A DNA stretch of 64,000 nt from Magnolia sinica (lineage: Eukaryota > Streptophyta > Magnoliopsida > Magnoliales > Magnoliaceae). Made by a program: the position numbers and the translations under genes. Below are positions 1-10,649 of this stretch, in pieces. The notes under the pieces are model-generated. The model saw nothing but the letters and a program-made list of their open reading frames with translations, did not search any database and was not told the DNA's origin. How positions within the stretch are numbered: the stretch's first letter is position 1; each line of letters begins with the position of its first letter. The stretch is taken from contig NC_080583.1 of NCBI RefSeq assembly GCF_029962835.1, positions 70,479,158 through 70,543,157 of the forward strand, in the 5' to 3' direction.

Positions 1-426
1 ACTCTTTTTAATTTTTACTTTATAAGCCATCATGCCTCATCTGGCATTTCTTTTTCTTGTTTTGATCTTTAATGCAACTGAAACGTTGTGATTGGTAACT
101 TGAAAATTCTTACTGAGATATTTTAGTTTTATGGATATGCTGCAGGGTGCCAAAAAAAGAAAATAAAAAGAAAAAAAAGGGGAAAAAAATAGGAGAAGAA
201 CAAGATATTAATTTGAAATTCCTTTTAGTCTCCACTCAAGGAACCACACATCCTTGATTTGCCCCACACCTTTGGTTCCATTTGGAATATGGCACAAATT
301 GCCATTATGCTCCACTTAAATGCACCCCCTATGGTTTCGAATTGAGTTTGCTAGGAAGTGCAGAAACTCCATTGCACATTGAGTGGAACAGAGTCTGTCA
401 TATCAACTATGGATGGCTAGCGATGA
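1..426. other. No gene seen; A/T-rich sequence left of the TRIM
   Basis: No open reading frame with recognisable similarity is visible. There is an A-rich run near 150-190. It may be internal sequence of the CACTA element whose right end lies at 3,052, but the left end of that element is not in the window, so this is not certain. Confidence 0.4.
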
Positions 427-949
427 TGTATGACAACTAACCACTTGCTCTAAAAGATCGAATTGATAAAGCATGTCGAATCAATCCCTTTATCTCATAG
501 CCCAAGTTAGGCCCTCGGCCGAACCCCCCTTGTGGGCCCCACTTCACATGGGTCTTGCCTCACATGAGCTACCCACCTCACACGGGCCGCCCACCTCGAG
601 TGTGCCCCTCTTCACACTGGCCGTTCTACTCGAGTCCAGTGTGAAAATGCCACTGCATCAATCATCCCTGGTAAGGAGTCTCAAACATGAGACCTCCTGC
701 TCTGATACTACTTTTGATGCAGAACAACTAACCACTTGCTCTAAAAGTTTGAACTGATAGAGCTTGGCAAATCAATCCCTTTATCTCATAGCCTAGGTCA
801 GGAACTCGGCCAAACCCCCCTCATGGGCCCCACTTCAGATGGGTTCTGCCTCACACGAGCCACATGCCTCACACAAGCCGCCCACCCCAAGTGTGCCCCC
901 GCTTCACATAGGCCACCCCACTCGAGCCCGGTTTGAAAATGCCCGTACA
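427..949 (-). mobile_element. TRIM (terminal-repeat retrotransposon in miniature)
   Basis: Two direct repeats of about 231 bp (427-657 and 718-949) flank only 60 bp. Both repeats begin TG and end CA on the plus strand and share long blocks such as 'aactaaccacttgctctaaa' and 'tcaatccctttatctcatag'. Read on the minus strand, the base run next to the right repeat matches a methionyl-tRNA primer-binding site (TAGTATCAGAGC, complement at 699-710), which puts the 5' LTR on the right. No coding capacity remains between the repeats, as is normal for TRIMs, which are mobilised in trans. The two LTRs differ at many positions by eye, so this is an old copy. No clear target-site duplication was found. 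Confidence 0.75.
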
Positions 950-1298
950 TTAAGCAAGCTCAATTTGGCAGGAGGTGCTGAGCTAAGCCGAAAGGTCAGT
1001 TTAGCCAATGGCAAATTCACCTGATGTAAATATAGTAACTTAAAAACTCAGCCTTTCCGTTTTTATTACAGAATGCCTAATTCAAAACTCAACTACAGTT
1101 CTTGATATTTCATTGGGTTTGGATATCCTAAACCTAAACCTATACTTATAACCTATGACCTACAACCTTAACCTAAACTTATAATCTTAACCTAAACCTA
1201 TTCTCAAATCTCAAAACTTAAATCTTAACCTTAACCTATAACCTATACTTGTATTGACATTGTTTAAATTTATAAGTTCGTAGTTCGTACATATTCAG
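950..1298. other. No gene seen; holds a degenerate CCTAAACC-type tract
   Basis: Between the TRIM and the CACTA-type coding remnant there is no recognisable gene. The stretch around 1,128-1,250 is a degenerate tandem of 'cctaaacct/aacctatac/aaccttaacc' words. Confidence 0.5.
1128..1250. repeat. Degenerate short tandem repeat resembling CCTAAAC
   Basis: Words such as cctaaacctaaaccta, aacctatacttataaccta and aaccttaacctataac recur with variable 6-9 base spacing. They resemble the plant telomere repeat CCCTAAA but never give a perfect run, so this is better read as a simple C/A-rich tract than as an interstitial telomere. Confidence 0.4.
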
Positions 1299-2089
1299 TG
1301 ATGGCACCAAGTGGGAGAGTACGTCGTTCGCGCACTGGATCTACCCCTTCTACTTGTGATGCGACGGAGCCAGCATCGTCGTCACATATTGTCCTTTCGA
1401 TTATTAAGTTGATATATTCTTTCCATGCATTTATATTAACTTAATTGTCCTTTCGATTGTGCAGCGAGATTCCGTCACTGGCCAGGAGTCCGGACCAGTA
1501 GACCTCTACAGAGGGACTTACTATCGACAGGCGACGGGATCTTGGGTACATCTTAGAGCTGGTGAGATTTGGGTAAAAATTCTTACATTGTAAAATTTAA
1601 TTGCATTAAATTATAATGATGTCATTTTTTAAAGAAAATTCATATGTTTTCATTACAGGTGGCGATGGACACCTTATGTAGTTGGCCCACTCCCGATGGC
1701 ACTCAGCGGAGTGAGCCAGAGATACTGAGTGAGGTGCTTGGCACCCATTCTGGATATGTGTGTGGGCTTGGCCATGGTACCAAGCTCATGGCACCCGCTA
1801 GACCTGTCTTCACCCAATCCATTGTCGTTGGCGAGAGCGCTATTCGCCGAGCTAATATCGCAGAGAAAGAGGTTCAGCAGCTACGGGTCGTCGTCCATGA
1901 CATTAGAGAGCAGCTAGAGAGGCAGATGGAGGAGCAGGAGAGGAGGAGCAAGCGAGGGAGAGGGAGGAGCAGGAGAGGAGGATGGAGGAGATGCGGGTAG
2001 AGCATGAGTGATGGATGACGAAGATGTTTCAGACTCTCGCTGCACACTTACCCACCGATGCTTCACAAACTTTGCCTTCATCTTTGTGA
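1299..2089 (+). pseudogene. CACTA-associated gene (En/Spm 'Ptta'-type protein), last exons, degenerate
   Basis: Three exon-like blocks can be seen. The first is near 1,299-1,390, starting MAPSGRVRRSRTG. The second is about 1,465-1,560, after an acceptor 'gattgtgcag', with DLYRGTYYRQATGSWVH. The third is about 1,660-2,000, after the acceptor 'tttcattacag', with EPEILSEVLGTHSGYVCGLG, the conserved tail of plant Ptta/En/Spm-type transposon proteins. It is followed by a Glu/Arg-rich coiled-coil-like stretch (QQLRVVVHDIREQLERQMEE). After about 1,940 the reading continues in another frame (MFQTLAAHLPTDASQTLP before the stop near 2,089) and that frame carries an internal stop, so the copy looks dead. 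Proteins of this family are thought to bind the element's subterminal repeats, which here lie just downstream. Confidence 0.6.
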
Positions 2090-2299
2090 TTTTTTGTATT
2101 TTATTTATGATGTTAAACTTATATGCATTTATGTGTGAATGAATGTCATGTTGATGGATGTAGTTTATATTTGGATGAATTTACGTACTTTGGGTTTAAA
2201 TGGATGTGAATGTGAATGTGAATATGATGAAATATTCACACAATAGGTGTATATCAGGAATATTGTAACAGGTGTATATCAGGAATATTGTGTTGAACT

Positions 2300-3052
2300 A
2301 AAGAAAAAAAAAAAAGAAAACACTTTTATTAACGACAATTTTTGTAGGTAAAAGTATCATCCAAGCTTTCCACCTACGAAACTTTTCGTAGGTAAAAGTC
2401 TCACCCACGTTTTTACGTACAAAATATTCGTAGGGACAAGTTTTATAAATATTTTTAGCTACGAACATATGCGTAGGTAAAAGTTTTGTAAAAATTTTGG
2501 CTACCAAATATTTGCAGACAAAAGTTTTGTAAATATTTTTACCTACGAAAATATGTGTATATTTTTAGCTTCGAAAATATTCGTAGGTAAAAGTTTTGTC
2601 GTAATTTTTACTTACGAAATATATTCGTAGGTAAAACTTTTTTAAAGATTTTTATCTGCAAAATATTTGTGGGTAAAAGTTTTGTCATAATTTTTACGTA
2701 CAAAAAAATTCCTAGGAAAAATTTTTGTAAACACTTTTAGCTATGAAAATATTCATAGGTAAAAGTTTTGTAATTCTTTTTAGCTACGAAAATAATTGTA
2801 GGGAAAAAGATTTGTCAATATTTTTGCCTACAAAAAAAAAGCGTTGGTAAAATCTTTTACCTACAAAAAAATTCGTCGGCAAAAGTCTTATCTTTGCCAA
2901 CGAATTTTTTTTTTGTTGGTAAAAGTTTTTTCCCTAGGTCTTTTAGCGACGAAATTGCCGACTAAAATTTTCGTCAGTAAAAGTTTTTGCCTACGAAAAA
3001 AGGCTTTTGCCTACGAAAATTTTCGTAGGTAAAAGTGTCTTTTCTTGTAGTG
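2300..3052. repeat. CACTA subterminal repeat array
   Basis: The unit is about 40 bp: 'acctacgaaaat..ttcgtaggtaaaagttttgt' followed by an A/T-rich spacer. More than a dozen degenerate copies occur, many of them short palindromes (cctacgaaaattttcgtagg near 3,010). Subterminal arrays of this kind are where CACTA DNA-binding proteins dock. They become more regular toward the terminus at 3,052. Confidence 0.75.
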
Positions 3053-6000
3053 TCTTCACATGATTTTAGATGTTGTGGCCCACCTGAGTTTCGTATACGG
3101 CTGATTTTTGGGGTGGCATCCTGATCCGAGGGGACCCATTAAATTCATGGTGTTCATGGTTGAAATGCATCATAGTGGGGACCACAATTGCGGCCGTGAG
3201 GTCCTTGCAAGGCCGTCCGTCCGCCAGGCGCAGGCGCTGCCTGCGCGTTCTACAGCAGCAGCGTCAACGCTGCCTTCTGCTCTTTCTTTTTTTTTGTATT
3301 TGGGATTTTCTTGGGGTTTTGCATAGGTGGGGCCTGCATCAGGGAAATCGGACCCCGCCATTGGTTTCCATGTCCCCATACACACCTATTAAGCCCAATA
3401 TTGGGTATATTTCGGTGTGCAGAAGTATCGAGGTGTATTTCAATGGCAAAGATTATTAATCTCAATGCTGTGGGCCGTTAGGAACTCAGATTCAATTTAT
3501 TTTTTTGGGTCAACGCCTAAAATGATCCGATAAAGAGGATGGACGGCTTGGATTAAGCACATGCATCAAGGTGGGGCTTGGATGAGCAGCCCACCCCAAT
3601 CTTTAAAAAGTTAGATTTTTTTTGTGATTGTTGTCAGTACACGCCCACGTCAGTACACGCCTCCATGTTAGCCACACTCGTCCAGCATCCAGGTACGCTG
3701 GACGGTCATGGATAAATATTGCATCATGGTGGGTCCCACATACACGTGGCCCACCTATTCAATCAACATAACATTTGTGCTTTTCCATCATCCAGGTCCA
3801 CTAGATGGCCTGGATTAAACAGGTGGACAGCATCCCTAAAATACACCATCATGGTGGGTCCACGATCGATGTGGATCTAGTGGGCCACACTCATCATAAA
3901 AGAGAGAGAAAGAGAATGAGAATGAGAGAAATAAGCGGAGTAGATGGAGGGACCCCGCCATTATGTGTCCCTCATATGATTGCAACACATACATCAAATT
4001 GGGTCCCTCACACAAGTGGGTCCCCTAATTATGAAATTAATTGTAGAAATTCAAAGATCACCCACCTCTAGGCCTCCTCCTTGCTCCCTTAACCTTCTAT
4101 GCTCCTTGTCTTCACTTTTGATGGTGGTTGATGAAATTTTGATGGTGTGGATGAGAGATGAGAGGGTGGGCCACACTTGATGTTTTTGGGAAAACTTGGG
4201 AATGCTTGGACATGTGAAGCTTTAGGTTGCTTGGGAGATTTGAGAAATGAGAGAGAGAGGTGATGGGAAGGATAAGAGGTGATGAAGTGATGTGTGATGG
4301 GTGATGGGTGGAGTGATGGGTTGTAAGAAAGGGATGGGTAGAGAGAGAGGGAGAGTTGACTTTAGGAATGGGAAGGGATGGGTTGATGTACATGGGGTAT
4401 GGAGTGACTTGACTTGTACTTGACATTGATTGATTGGTTGATTGATGGGACATGTTGTAGAGATTTTCTCAAAATTCACAACACGCGGCGTTTTCTTTGA
4501 ATTGAATGTAGGCCCACATCTTCTGACCTGGGTATCGGTTCAGTGCGCAAGTCGCGGCGTTGAAACCGCGGTGACGATGCGGTCGCTAAGATACAAGTTT
4601 CGGTTCGAGCTGACTTCGGTAAGCGGGACTCGGCTTATGATCGCATGCAAACGTCAGATACGGGTCGAGGATTGCCGGAATTCGACCAGAAGGACCACGA
4701 AAGCTAACGAAACGGCACGGACTAGGACACGAGTCTTATAACTCTCCCCTTCAAATAAAAATTTCATCCTTAAAATTTACACAATCATCGCTAGAAAACA
4801 TAACTTATAATAGAAGAGGAAGCAACGCATCGTCATATAAAATCGAAGATAGCATACAAGATATAATATACAATTAATCATCATAGAGATGGAGATAGCG
4901 CTCTCGAATCTCGGCCTCGCGCTCCCAAGACGCCTCATCAACGGAATGGTGACCCCACTGAACCTTCACTGAGGGAATAACCTTGGTCCGGAGGACCTGC
5001 TCCTTCCAATTAAGGATACGAACTGCCTGCTCAATGTAAGAAGCATCCTCACGAACCTCCAACGGTTGCCAATCAATAATTGGAACGATATCTGACTCAC
5101 ACTTCCTCAACATAGAGACGTGGAAAACGTTGTGGACGTTAGACAGCTGAGATGGCAAGGCAAGCCAATAGGCCACAGCACCAATGCGCTTAGTGATCTT
5201 GAAAGGTCCTATGAATCTCAGGGCAAGCTTGCCCTTCACTCCAAATCGAACTACACCCTTAATGGGCGAGACCTTGAGATATACGTGGTCCCCTACATCA
5301 TCCAAGGGATGACGCCGGCGATCAGCAAAACCCTTCTGCCGGCTCTGAGCTATGCGCATCCTCTGCCTGATGATATCAATGACCTCTGACGTCTGCTGTA
5401 CAAGCTCGGGAACTAGGAGACGCCACTCTCTGACCTCGGTCCAACAACTCGGAGATCTGCACGGTTTGCCATATAATGCCTCAAAAGGAGCCATGCAAAT
5501 GGTCGCCTAATAGCTGTTGGTGTATGCGAACTAAGCCAATCGCAGATACTCATCCCAGCTACACCCGAAGTCAATTATGTAGGTCCGAAGCATGTCCTCA
5601 ATTATCTGATTAATCCTCTCGGTCTGGCCATCGGTCTGCGGATGATACACGGTGCTGAGCTGCAAATCAGTGCCCATCGCTCTCTGAAAGCTCCTCCAAA
5701 ACTGAGACGTGAACCTCGGGTCTCGGTCAGAAATGATCGAGACTGGAATGCCGTGCAGTCTCACAATCTCGTCAATGAATAACTTGGTAAGCCAATCCAA
5801 AGGCTAAGTCACACGAATCGTAAGAAAATGTGCCAACTTTGTCAGGCGATCCACAACAACCCAGGTGGGGTCATGACAGCGCTAAGTCCTCGGCAAGCGA
5901 ATAATGAAATCAGTAAATACGTGCTCCCACTTCCATGTCGGGTCGCTCAACAGCTGTAATAGACCAGGGGGTCTTTGATGATCGACCTTGACAAGCTAGC

Positions 6001-6812
6001 ATGTGTCACCTCGGCCACAAAACTGACAATCTGACGCTTCATCCCCGCCCAAAAATACTGTCTCCTCATATCACGATACATCTTCGTCGATCCAGGGTGG
6101 ATAGAAAACCACGATCGATGTACCTCGGTCATAAGATCTCTGCGCAACTCAGGAATATCTGGGATATACAATCGGCCTATGAAGCGAAGCTCACCATCAG
6201 AACTAATCTGCTAAATTGTCTGACTCTCAGATGTTACCTCTGCTCGATAATCCTGTAACGACTCATCTGTCTGCTGAGGCGCAATCACCCTTGTGACAAG
6301 AGAGGGTTGAATCGATAAGCTCGATAGCTGAATGATAGAAGACTGCAGAGCAAACTCAAAGTCGTACTCTGCTATATCCTCGAGCATCCTCCACTCCTGA
6401 ATCATCACATGTGCCACCAGGCCTCGTGGCTGACGGCTGATGGCATTCGCCACCACATTCGCCTTATCTGGGTGGTACTGGAGGTCAAAATTATATAGTC
6501 CTTCAGGAGCTCCATCCAGCGTCTCTGCCTCATGTTCAGCTCAGACTGAGAGAATAGAGACTTCAAGCTTATGGTCAGAGAAGAGCTCAAACCTAACCCC
6601 ATAGAGATAGTGTCTCCACACCTTCAGTGCGAAGACAACTGTTGCCAGCTCCAAATCATGCGTGGGGTAGTTCAGCTTATGGACCTTGAGCTGACGAGAC
6701 GCGAAGGCTACAAGCCTGCCGTGCTGCATCAGGACAACACGTAAACCAATACGTGAGGCATCGGTAAATACAACAAATCCATCACTCCCGAGGGAAGAGT
6801 GAGGACAGGAGC
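3053..6812 (-). mobile_element. Ty3/gypsy Tekay-like chromovirus, partial copy 1 (broken)
   Basis: 3,053-4,740 matches the second half of the LTR at 15,246-19,240. Next comes the purine-rich tract (minus-strand ggggagag) and then minus-strand pol. The element continues into LINE sequence at about 6,812 rather than to its own gag, primer site or second LTR, so it is a partial fossil. It shares its right junction with the copy at 15,246-19,994 and is part of the segmental duplication. The CACTA element inserted into its LTR. Confidence 0.8.
4874..6807 (-). pseudogene. Tekay-like pol remnant (RNase H, integrase, chromodomain)
   Basis: Read on the minus strand from high to low coordinates, the parts in order are RNase H ([19 protein letters not shown] near 6,670), an integrase zinc-finger region (HPGSTKMYRDMRRQYFW near 6,100), the integrase core (IPVSIISDRDPRFTSQFW near 5,730) and a C-terminal chromodomain (VQWGHHSVDEASWEREAEI near 4,930). 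The chromodomain places it in the chromoviruses, and the domain order is Ty3/gypsy. It is broken into several frames and not expected to make protein. Confidence 0.8.
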
Positions 6813-7757
6813 GGATGTCAAGAAATCCAGGTCAAGCTGGCTGCAACAGAAATCAGAGGGCGACGATGGATATATCCAGAGAGCTTTTCCTCGTGGACTC
6901 GAATCCTACTACAACTTCCTATCAAGTCAATCAACATGGTGAGGATTTGGGGCCAAAGCACAGCAACGAAAAGGTGATAAATTATGGATACAAGTGTGCT
7001 AGATCGAAGGGTAATTCCCCCTTTAATCTCAGGGAACATATATTTCTTAGGAAGGAATTTGATCTCCCCTCAGATGACGATCCAGGAGCTGAGTTAGATG
7101 ATGGCATGACTGAGAATCTGGGAACCCTAAACGGCTTGCAGGGTGTTTCTCAGTTATCAGAAGGATTTTGCTCGCCATTGAGAAGGGACTGGCTACTAGA
7201 TCAACACTTGGAGGTTAATTTATCTCCATTCTTCTCAGACCAACATAAGGAAAATGAAAAAGCAGTTTTCAGATCCAGGAAGGACCTCTGTTCAGATCTC
7301 ATCTCCAAACAGAAGGAGGGTGATCAACCGCAAGATGAAGCAGAAACTCAAATAAGTTAGGCAATCCAGAAAAGAACTCTACAAGGAAAGCTGTCTTCCA
7401 ATCGGAACAAGGTTCTTACAAGAAGAACGCGAGTTCTCTACGGTAAAGGAGACTGGGAATCTAGACTCAGACACCTCAAACATCGGGCAGTGAACACGGG
7501 ATGTGTCACAGATGGATAAAATTCTAGTGTGGAATGTCAGGGGAGTTGGAAACTGCAGAACTATCAGAACGCTAAAACGTCTGATGAGAGCTCATCACCC
7601 CGAGATCGTGGTGATCCTGGAACCTATGATCAACGATGCTAGCCGCATCAGAATTGGTCTTTCCTTGGGTTTCCACCTCTCCTTCTCCAAAGTAGAGGAG
7701 GGGGGAAAGATTTGGTTCTTCTACAAGAACCCTGTTTCTTATTCAATTATTAAAGCA
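6813..7757 (+). mobile_element. L1-type LINE fragment (ORF1 tail and ORF2 start), copy A
   Basis: After a 26-bp stretch that also occurs in the LINE reverse-transcriptase region at 33,812 comes an open frame to about 7,360 ([13 protein letters not shown]..., acidic and charged, ORF1 tail). It is followed at about 7,503 by DKILVWNVRGVGNCRTI, the start of the apurinic-type endonuclease of plant LINE ORF2. The same block, nearly identical, is at 19,995-20,932. At 7,757/7,758 the LINE stops abruptly inside the endonuclease and joins UGT exon 2 sequence. The intact LINE continuation can be read at 20,933. The shared 'agca' at the joint suggests a microhomology-type deletion. Confidence 0.75.
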
Positions 7758-9837
7758 CTTTTGTTGAGGTGACCATCCAACAATTCGCCCACGACCCGCG
7801 ACTCTAGCTTCAAAGCCATCTGGGTAGGCATCCGATGGTCCGTCGGTGAGGTCTGGCCGCACTACCCATAGGAATGAACGATTGGAAAGTTCGAGTCCAA
7901 GTGCCAGTTCGTGGAATTGACGTCGGTTGAAGATAGTAAAGCTGCCAAAGGCAATGTAGACTACTGAGCGGGGAGGCTGTTCGTCAAGCCAGCTTAGGCA
8001 AGTGGGGTCTTCAGGCCAGAAGTTCCCTTCGAGCCGCCCAAGCCGTCTTCCTGCTAGAAGAGGGCCGATGAGCCGGATGTTTGGAACCAACTCACAGGCG
8101 GATGGCTCAATCTCGTAGAATGAGTTGCAAAGAAGCCAGTTGGCCAATTTTGCAGCTTGGGTGCATTCGTGTAAGTATCGGAAGAGGGACCGTTGCGCGT
8201 CACGGTCACCGACGAAGAGCCACACTAGCTGAGTGGTGTTGAACTCTGGCATGGTTGGTGAGAGCTTGATCATTTGCTGTGTTGTTGGAAATCCTGCGAA
8301 ATATTCAATCACGGTTAGGATCTATTACATATATAGAGATTTTTAATTTCCAGGGTATTTGTACAAGTGGGGCCCTCCATCATGGCTACCATGTCAGGCA
8401 TAGTTCCCATAGTTGGATGTCAAGCATGCAAGGAATCTGGACCATTCATCACGTGGTATAAAATATAAGCATAGCATATTAGAGAAATCAGGGCAGTAAA
8501 CTCATCAACAGCAGCACACATAGATTTAAGTGAGCCACGTATGTACACTGAATTTAGTTATTGAAACCAAACAAACAAACACACACACACACACACACAC
8601 AAAAAAACAAACAAACAAATGCTGAATTTGGATAATTGGACTTTTAGTTGTTAACACGTAAAATATTAAAAACAATCAAAGTAATCAAAGTGTTCACTAG
8701 CCACTTGATTTTTAAAGAAAAAACCATTTACACATTCTCTAGGAGTGATGTCAGGTTATTTTTTTCAAAAAGATAATTCATATATAAACAGTGCTCAACA
8801 GCCAGCATATACATTCTGGCCAGTCCTAGCAAAAAACAAAGCTACGGCCCACCTATCATACCCCGAACAAATAACACCCCCAAACACTAAATGAGGCCCT
8901 GGCCTCACTGATGCTCCACCTGATATAGGAACAATTTCTTATTCTTTTTTTTCTTTTGTCTTTTTTTCTTTCAAAAGGAATCGTAACCCCCACAATAGCT
9001 AAAACCCACCAACAAACCAAAAAAAAAATAACAAAACACTATCCTTGAGATCTCGTTAGTCAAATTGAGTTGACTCAGTTGAGCTGAGTTAAGTTTAGAA
9101 TTATATTTCCACCTACTTGGGCTTTAATATATTGCTACTCATCAGACGGTTTTGGACCACTGAGGGCTAATGCATATGTATCATTTATGAACAAATCCAG
9201 TCTACACCGTGCGGCCCATAATTTAAACCTTGTTATTAATTGCATGAATAGAAAACTAGCAAGATAATTTTTATTTTCAGCACTCGAGCAAACTTGAAAA
9301 TCTTAAAGAAAGTGAATTTCGAAATGACTTGCCTAATTTCTATACTATGGTCTTACCGTCCGTGTCGATGATTCTGTCCTCGATCAGCTTCGGAATGTGA
9401 AACAGTAAGGCACAAAAGCTCACTGTCACAGTCCAAACCGCAGCTGCACGGATCCCCATCTTCACAGCAACTTCCACTGCCCATCCCATGGTCCCGTCTG
9501 CAATGATGCATGAGATCTTATCATGATCAGACTCATTGATCTTACGAATCAGCGCTTCTAAACCATGGGGCATGACACGTAAAATACTAGCACATTGCTT
9601 GCCCAAGTCATTCCGGTCTTCACCTGGTGCCATCCCATCTGGAATTGAAACCAGACGGATCTGCTCCTGCACTCCGCCCATCTTCGGCAGTGCGGCCACT
9701 ACGCGGGCGTGATTGAACTCAGTATTTACGAATGTGATCTTGAACCCATGATCCATCAAGCAATGAGAGAGCTCCATGAAGGGTATGACATGACCTTGCG
9801 CCGGGTATGGCACGACTAGGGCGTGCGGCTTTTCCAT
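7758..9837 (-). pseudogene. UGT83A-like UDP-glycosyltransferase, copy A, 3'-truncated
   Basis: Exon 1 is 9,357-9,837 (minus), starting MEKPHALVV with the catalytic-His motif VVPYPAQGH and the later Asp in CIIADG. The donor is G|GTAAGA and the intron is 8,294-9,356. Exon 2 begins at 8,293 after 'tttcgcag' (FPTTQQMIKLSPTMPEF). Both exons are colinear with the intact gene at 35,468-37,959. Exon 2 ends at 7,758, six residues into the PSPG box (WSPQQK), where LINE sequence replaces it. The UDP-sugar binding motif HCGWNS and about 118 C-terminal residues are therefore missing. Without the PSPG box no sugar donor can be bound, so this is a pseudogene even though its remaining frame is open. A second in-frame Met lies six codons upstream (9,855). 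The downstream Met fits the family start better. Confidence 0.88.
8571..8619. repeat. Microsatellite (AAAC)n-(CA)n in the UGT-A intron
   Basis: aaacaaac words flank about 20 bp of pure CA and then more aaac words. The matching site in copy B (36,631-36,702) has a longer (AAAC) tail, so the tract has changed length since the duplication. Confidence 0.85.
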
Positions 9838-10113
9838 GACCAACACCCTTTGCAATTAGTAAGAACCTCTCTTGCCCCTCATCCTATTTGTATGGGGGAT
9901 TTGGTTTCGGTGGCTGATATCCAATGTGAAGAGTTTGTACCTACGAGTCATAGCCGCCGGAGACCAGATAACTCACCATGTATGACCGGATCCAATGCTT
10001 TCTATCTCCCGACACTTTCATCAACGCATTGTCAAGTCCTTGCCGTTCAAGTTACCACGTGACAAGCACTCTTCCCATTAATCGAGGCTCTGACGTATTG
10101 CTAAAGTTTCAAT
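9838..10113. other. UGT-A upstream region
   Basis: This 276-bp stretch lies 5' of the UGT-A start and aligns with 37,960-38,236 upstream of UGT-B. No unambiguous TATA box was identified. It is the only non-repeat promoter sequence shared by the pair before the MITE at 10,123. Confidence 0.5.
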
Positions 10114-10122
10114 GGTTGCTAT

Positions 10123-10501
10123 GGACGCGGATTGCGTCTTACCCCGCCCGGCTCTAGCCACGAACGGGCAGTTCTGTGGGAGGGCCCACTGTGATGTATC
10201 GGTTTATCCACACCGTCCATCCCTCTTTTCAGATCATTTTATGTTTTGTCAACAAAAATAAAGAAGATTCAACGCTAAAGTGGACCACACTAAATAATAA
10301 GCTTAGTTGCATTAAATACAAGAGTCATATGTGGTGTGGTCCACTTGAGCATTGGGTCTGCTTTATTTTTGTGCACTTACCATAAAATGATCTGAGAAGA
10401 GGGATGTACGGCGTGGATAAACCGATACATCACAGTGGGCCCGCCTGCCTAGGTGCCCGTTCGTGGAAAGAGAAGGGTGGGGTAGGACGCAATCCGCGTC
10501 C
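10123..10501. mobile_element. MULE-type MITE, about 380 bp, upstream of UGT-A
   Basis: The terminal inverted repeats are GGACGCGGATTGCGTC at the left and its exact complement at the right (ending 10,501), followed inward by matching 'taccccgcc/ggggta' sequence. The flanks are ggttgctat (10,114-10,122) and ggtttctat (10,502-10,510), a 9-bp target-site duplication with one mismatch, the length typical of Mutator-like elements. The interior is itself an inverted repeat (gggcccactgtgatgtatcg / cgatacatcacagtgggccc). The same element at the same position upstream of UGT-B shows that it predates the duplication. Confidence 0.8.
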
Positions 10502-10510
10502 GGTTTCTAT

Positions 10511-10640
10511 GGATTGGAGTAATCTTGACAGTGAAATCACATGGGCTGCATTAAATAAATAAATAAATAAAGGGAAAAGACACTTTGCAGCCAATGTGCT
10601 TGGGGTGGGTGGACCCCACTACGTTTGCTCAATTATTGCT
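10511..10640. other. Flank holding the empty site of the palindrome array
   Basis: The sequence around 10,590 ('gacactttgcagccaatgtg') is continuous here. In copy B, the same flanks lie at about 38,715 and 44,664 and are separated by the three 2-kb palindromes. There is a short (taaa)n tract just before it. Confidence 0.5.
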
Positions 10641-10649
10641 TAATTATTG

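Larger units (their letters stand above)
1299..3052 (+). mobile_element. CACTA (En/Spm) DNA transposon, 3' part
   Basis: The right end at 3,037-3,052 reads '...cttttcttgtagtg', the reverse complement of the canonical CACTACAAGAAAAG terminal inverted repeat. It is preceded by about 750 bp of dense subterminal repeats and, further left, by the tail of a plant CACTA-type gene. The sequence just right of 3,052 ('tcttcacatgattttagatg') continues unbroken at 17,578 in the duplicated Tekay-like LTR, where no CACTA is present. The element therefore inserted into that LTR. The left terminus and most of the element lie before the window or were not recognised, so the start given is only where coding similarity begins. 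Confidence 0.8.

Noticed and set aside
699-710. tRNA gene remnant
   Set aside because: Only the 12-base primer-site match to tRNA-Met is present, placed between two LTRs. No cloverleaf can be drawn.
1128-1250. Interstitial telomere
   Set aside because: No run of perfect CCCTAAA units exists. The words vary in length and composition.
2300-3052. CRISPR-like or satellite array
   Set aside because: The repeats are degenerate, have no unique equal-length spacers, and end in a CACTA terminus. They are transposon subterminal repeats in a plant genome.
4112-4479. Ser/Thr/Pro-rich minus-strand open frames (also 18,589-19,080, 53,324-53,905, 62,318-62,744)
   Set aside because: They fall at the same place in each Tekay-like LTR, are low-complexity translations of 'gagagagg/gatggg' sequence, and change frame between copies. 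They are LTR sequence, not genes.
8279-8461. Small open frames in the UGT introns (also 36,343-36,525)
   Set aside because: They lie in the intron beside the acceptor, share no protein similarity and are simply conserved because the intron is duplicated.
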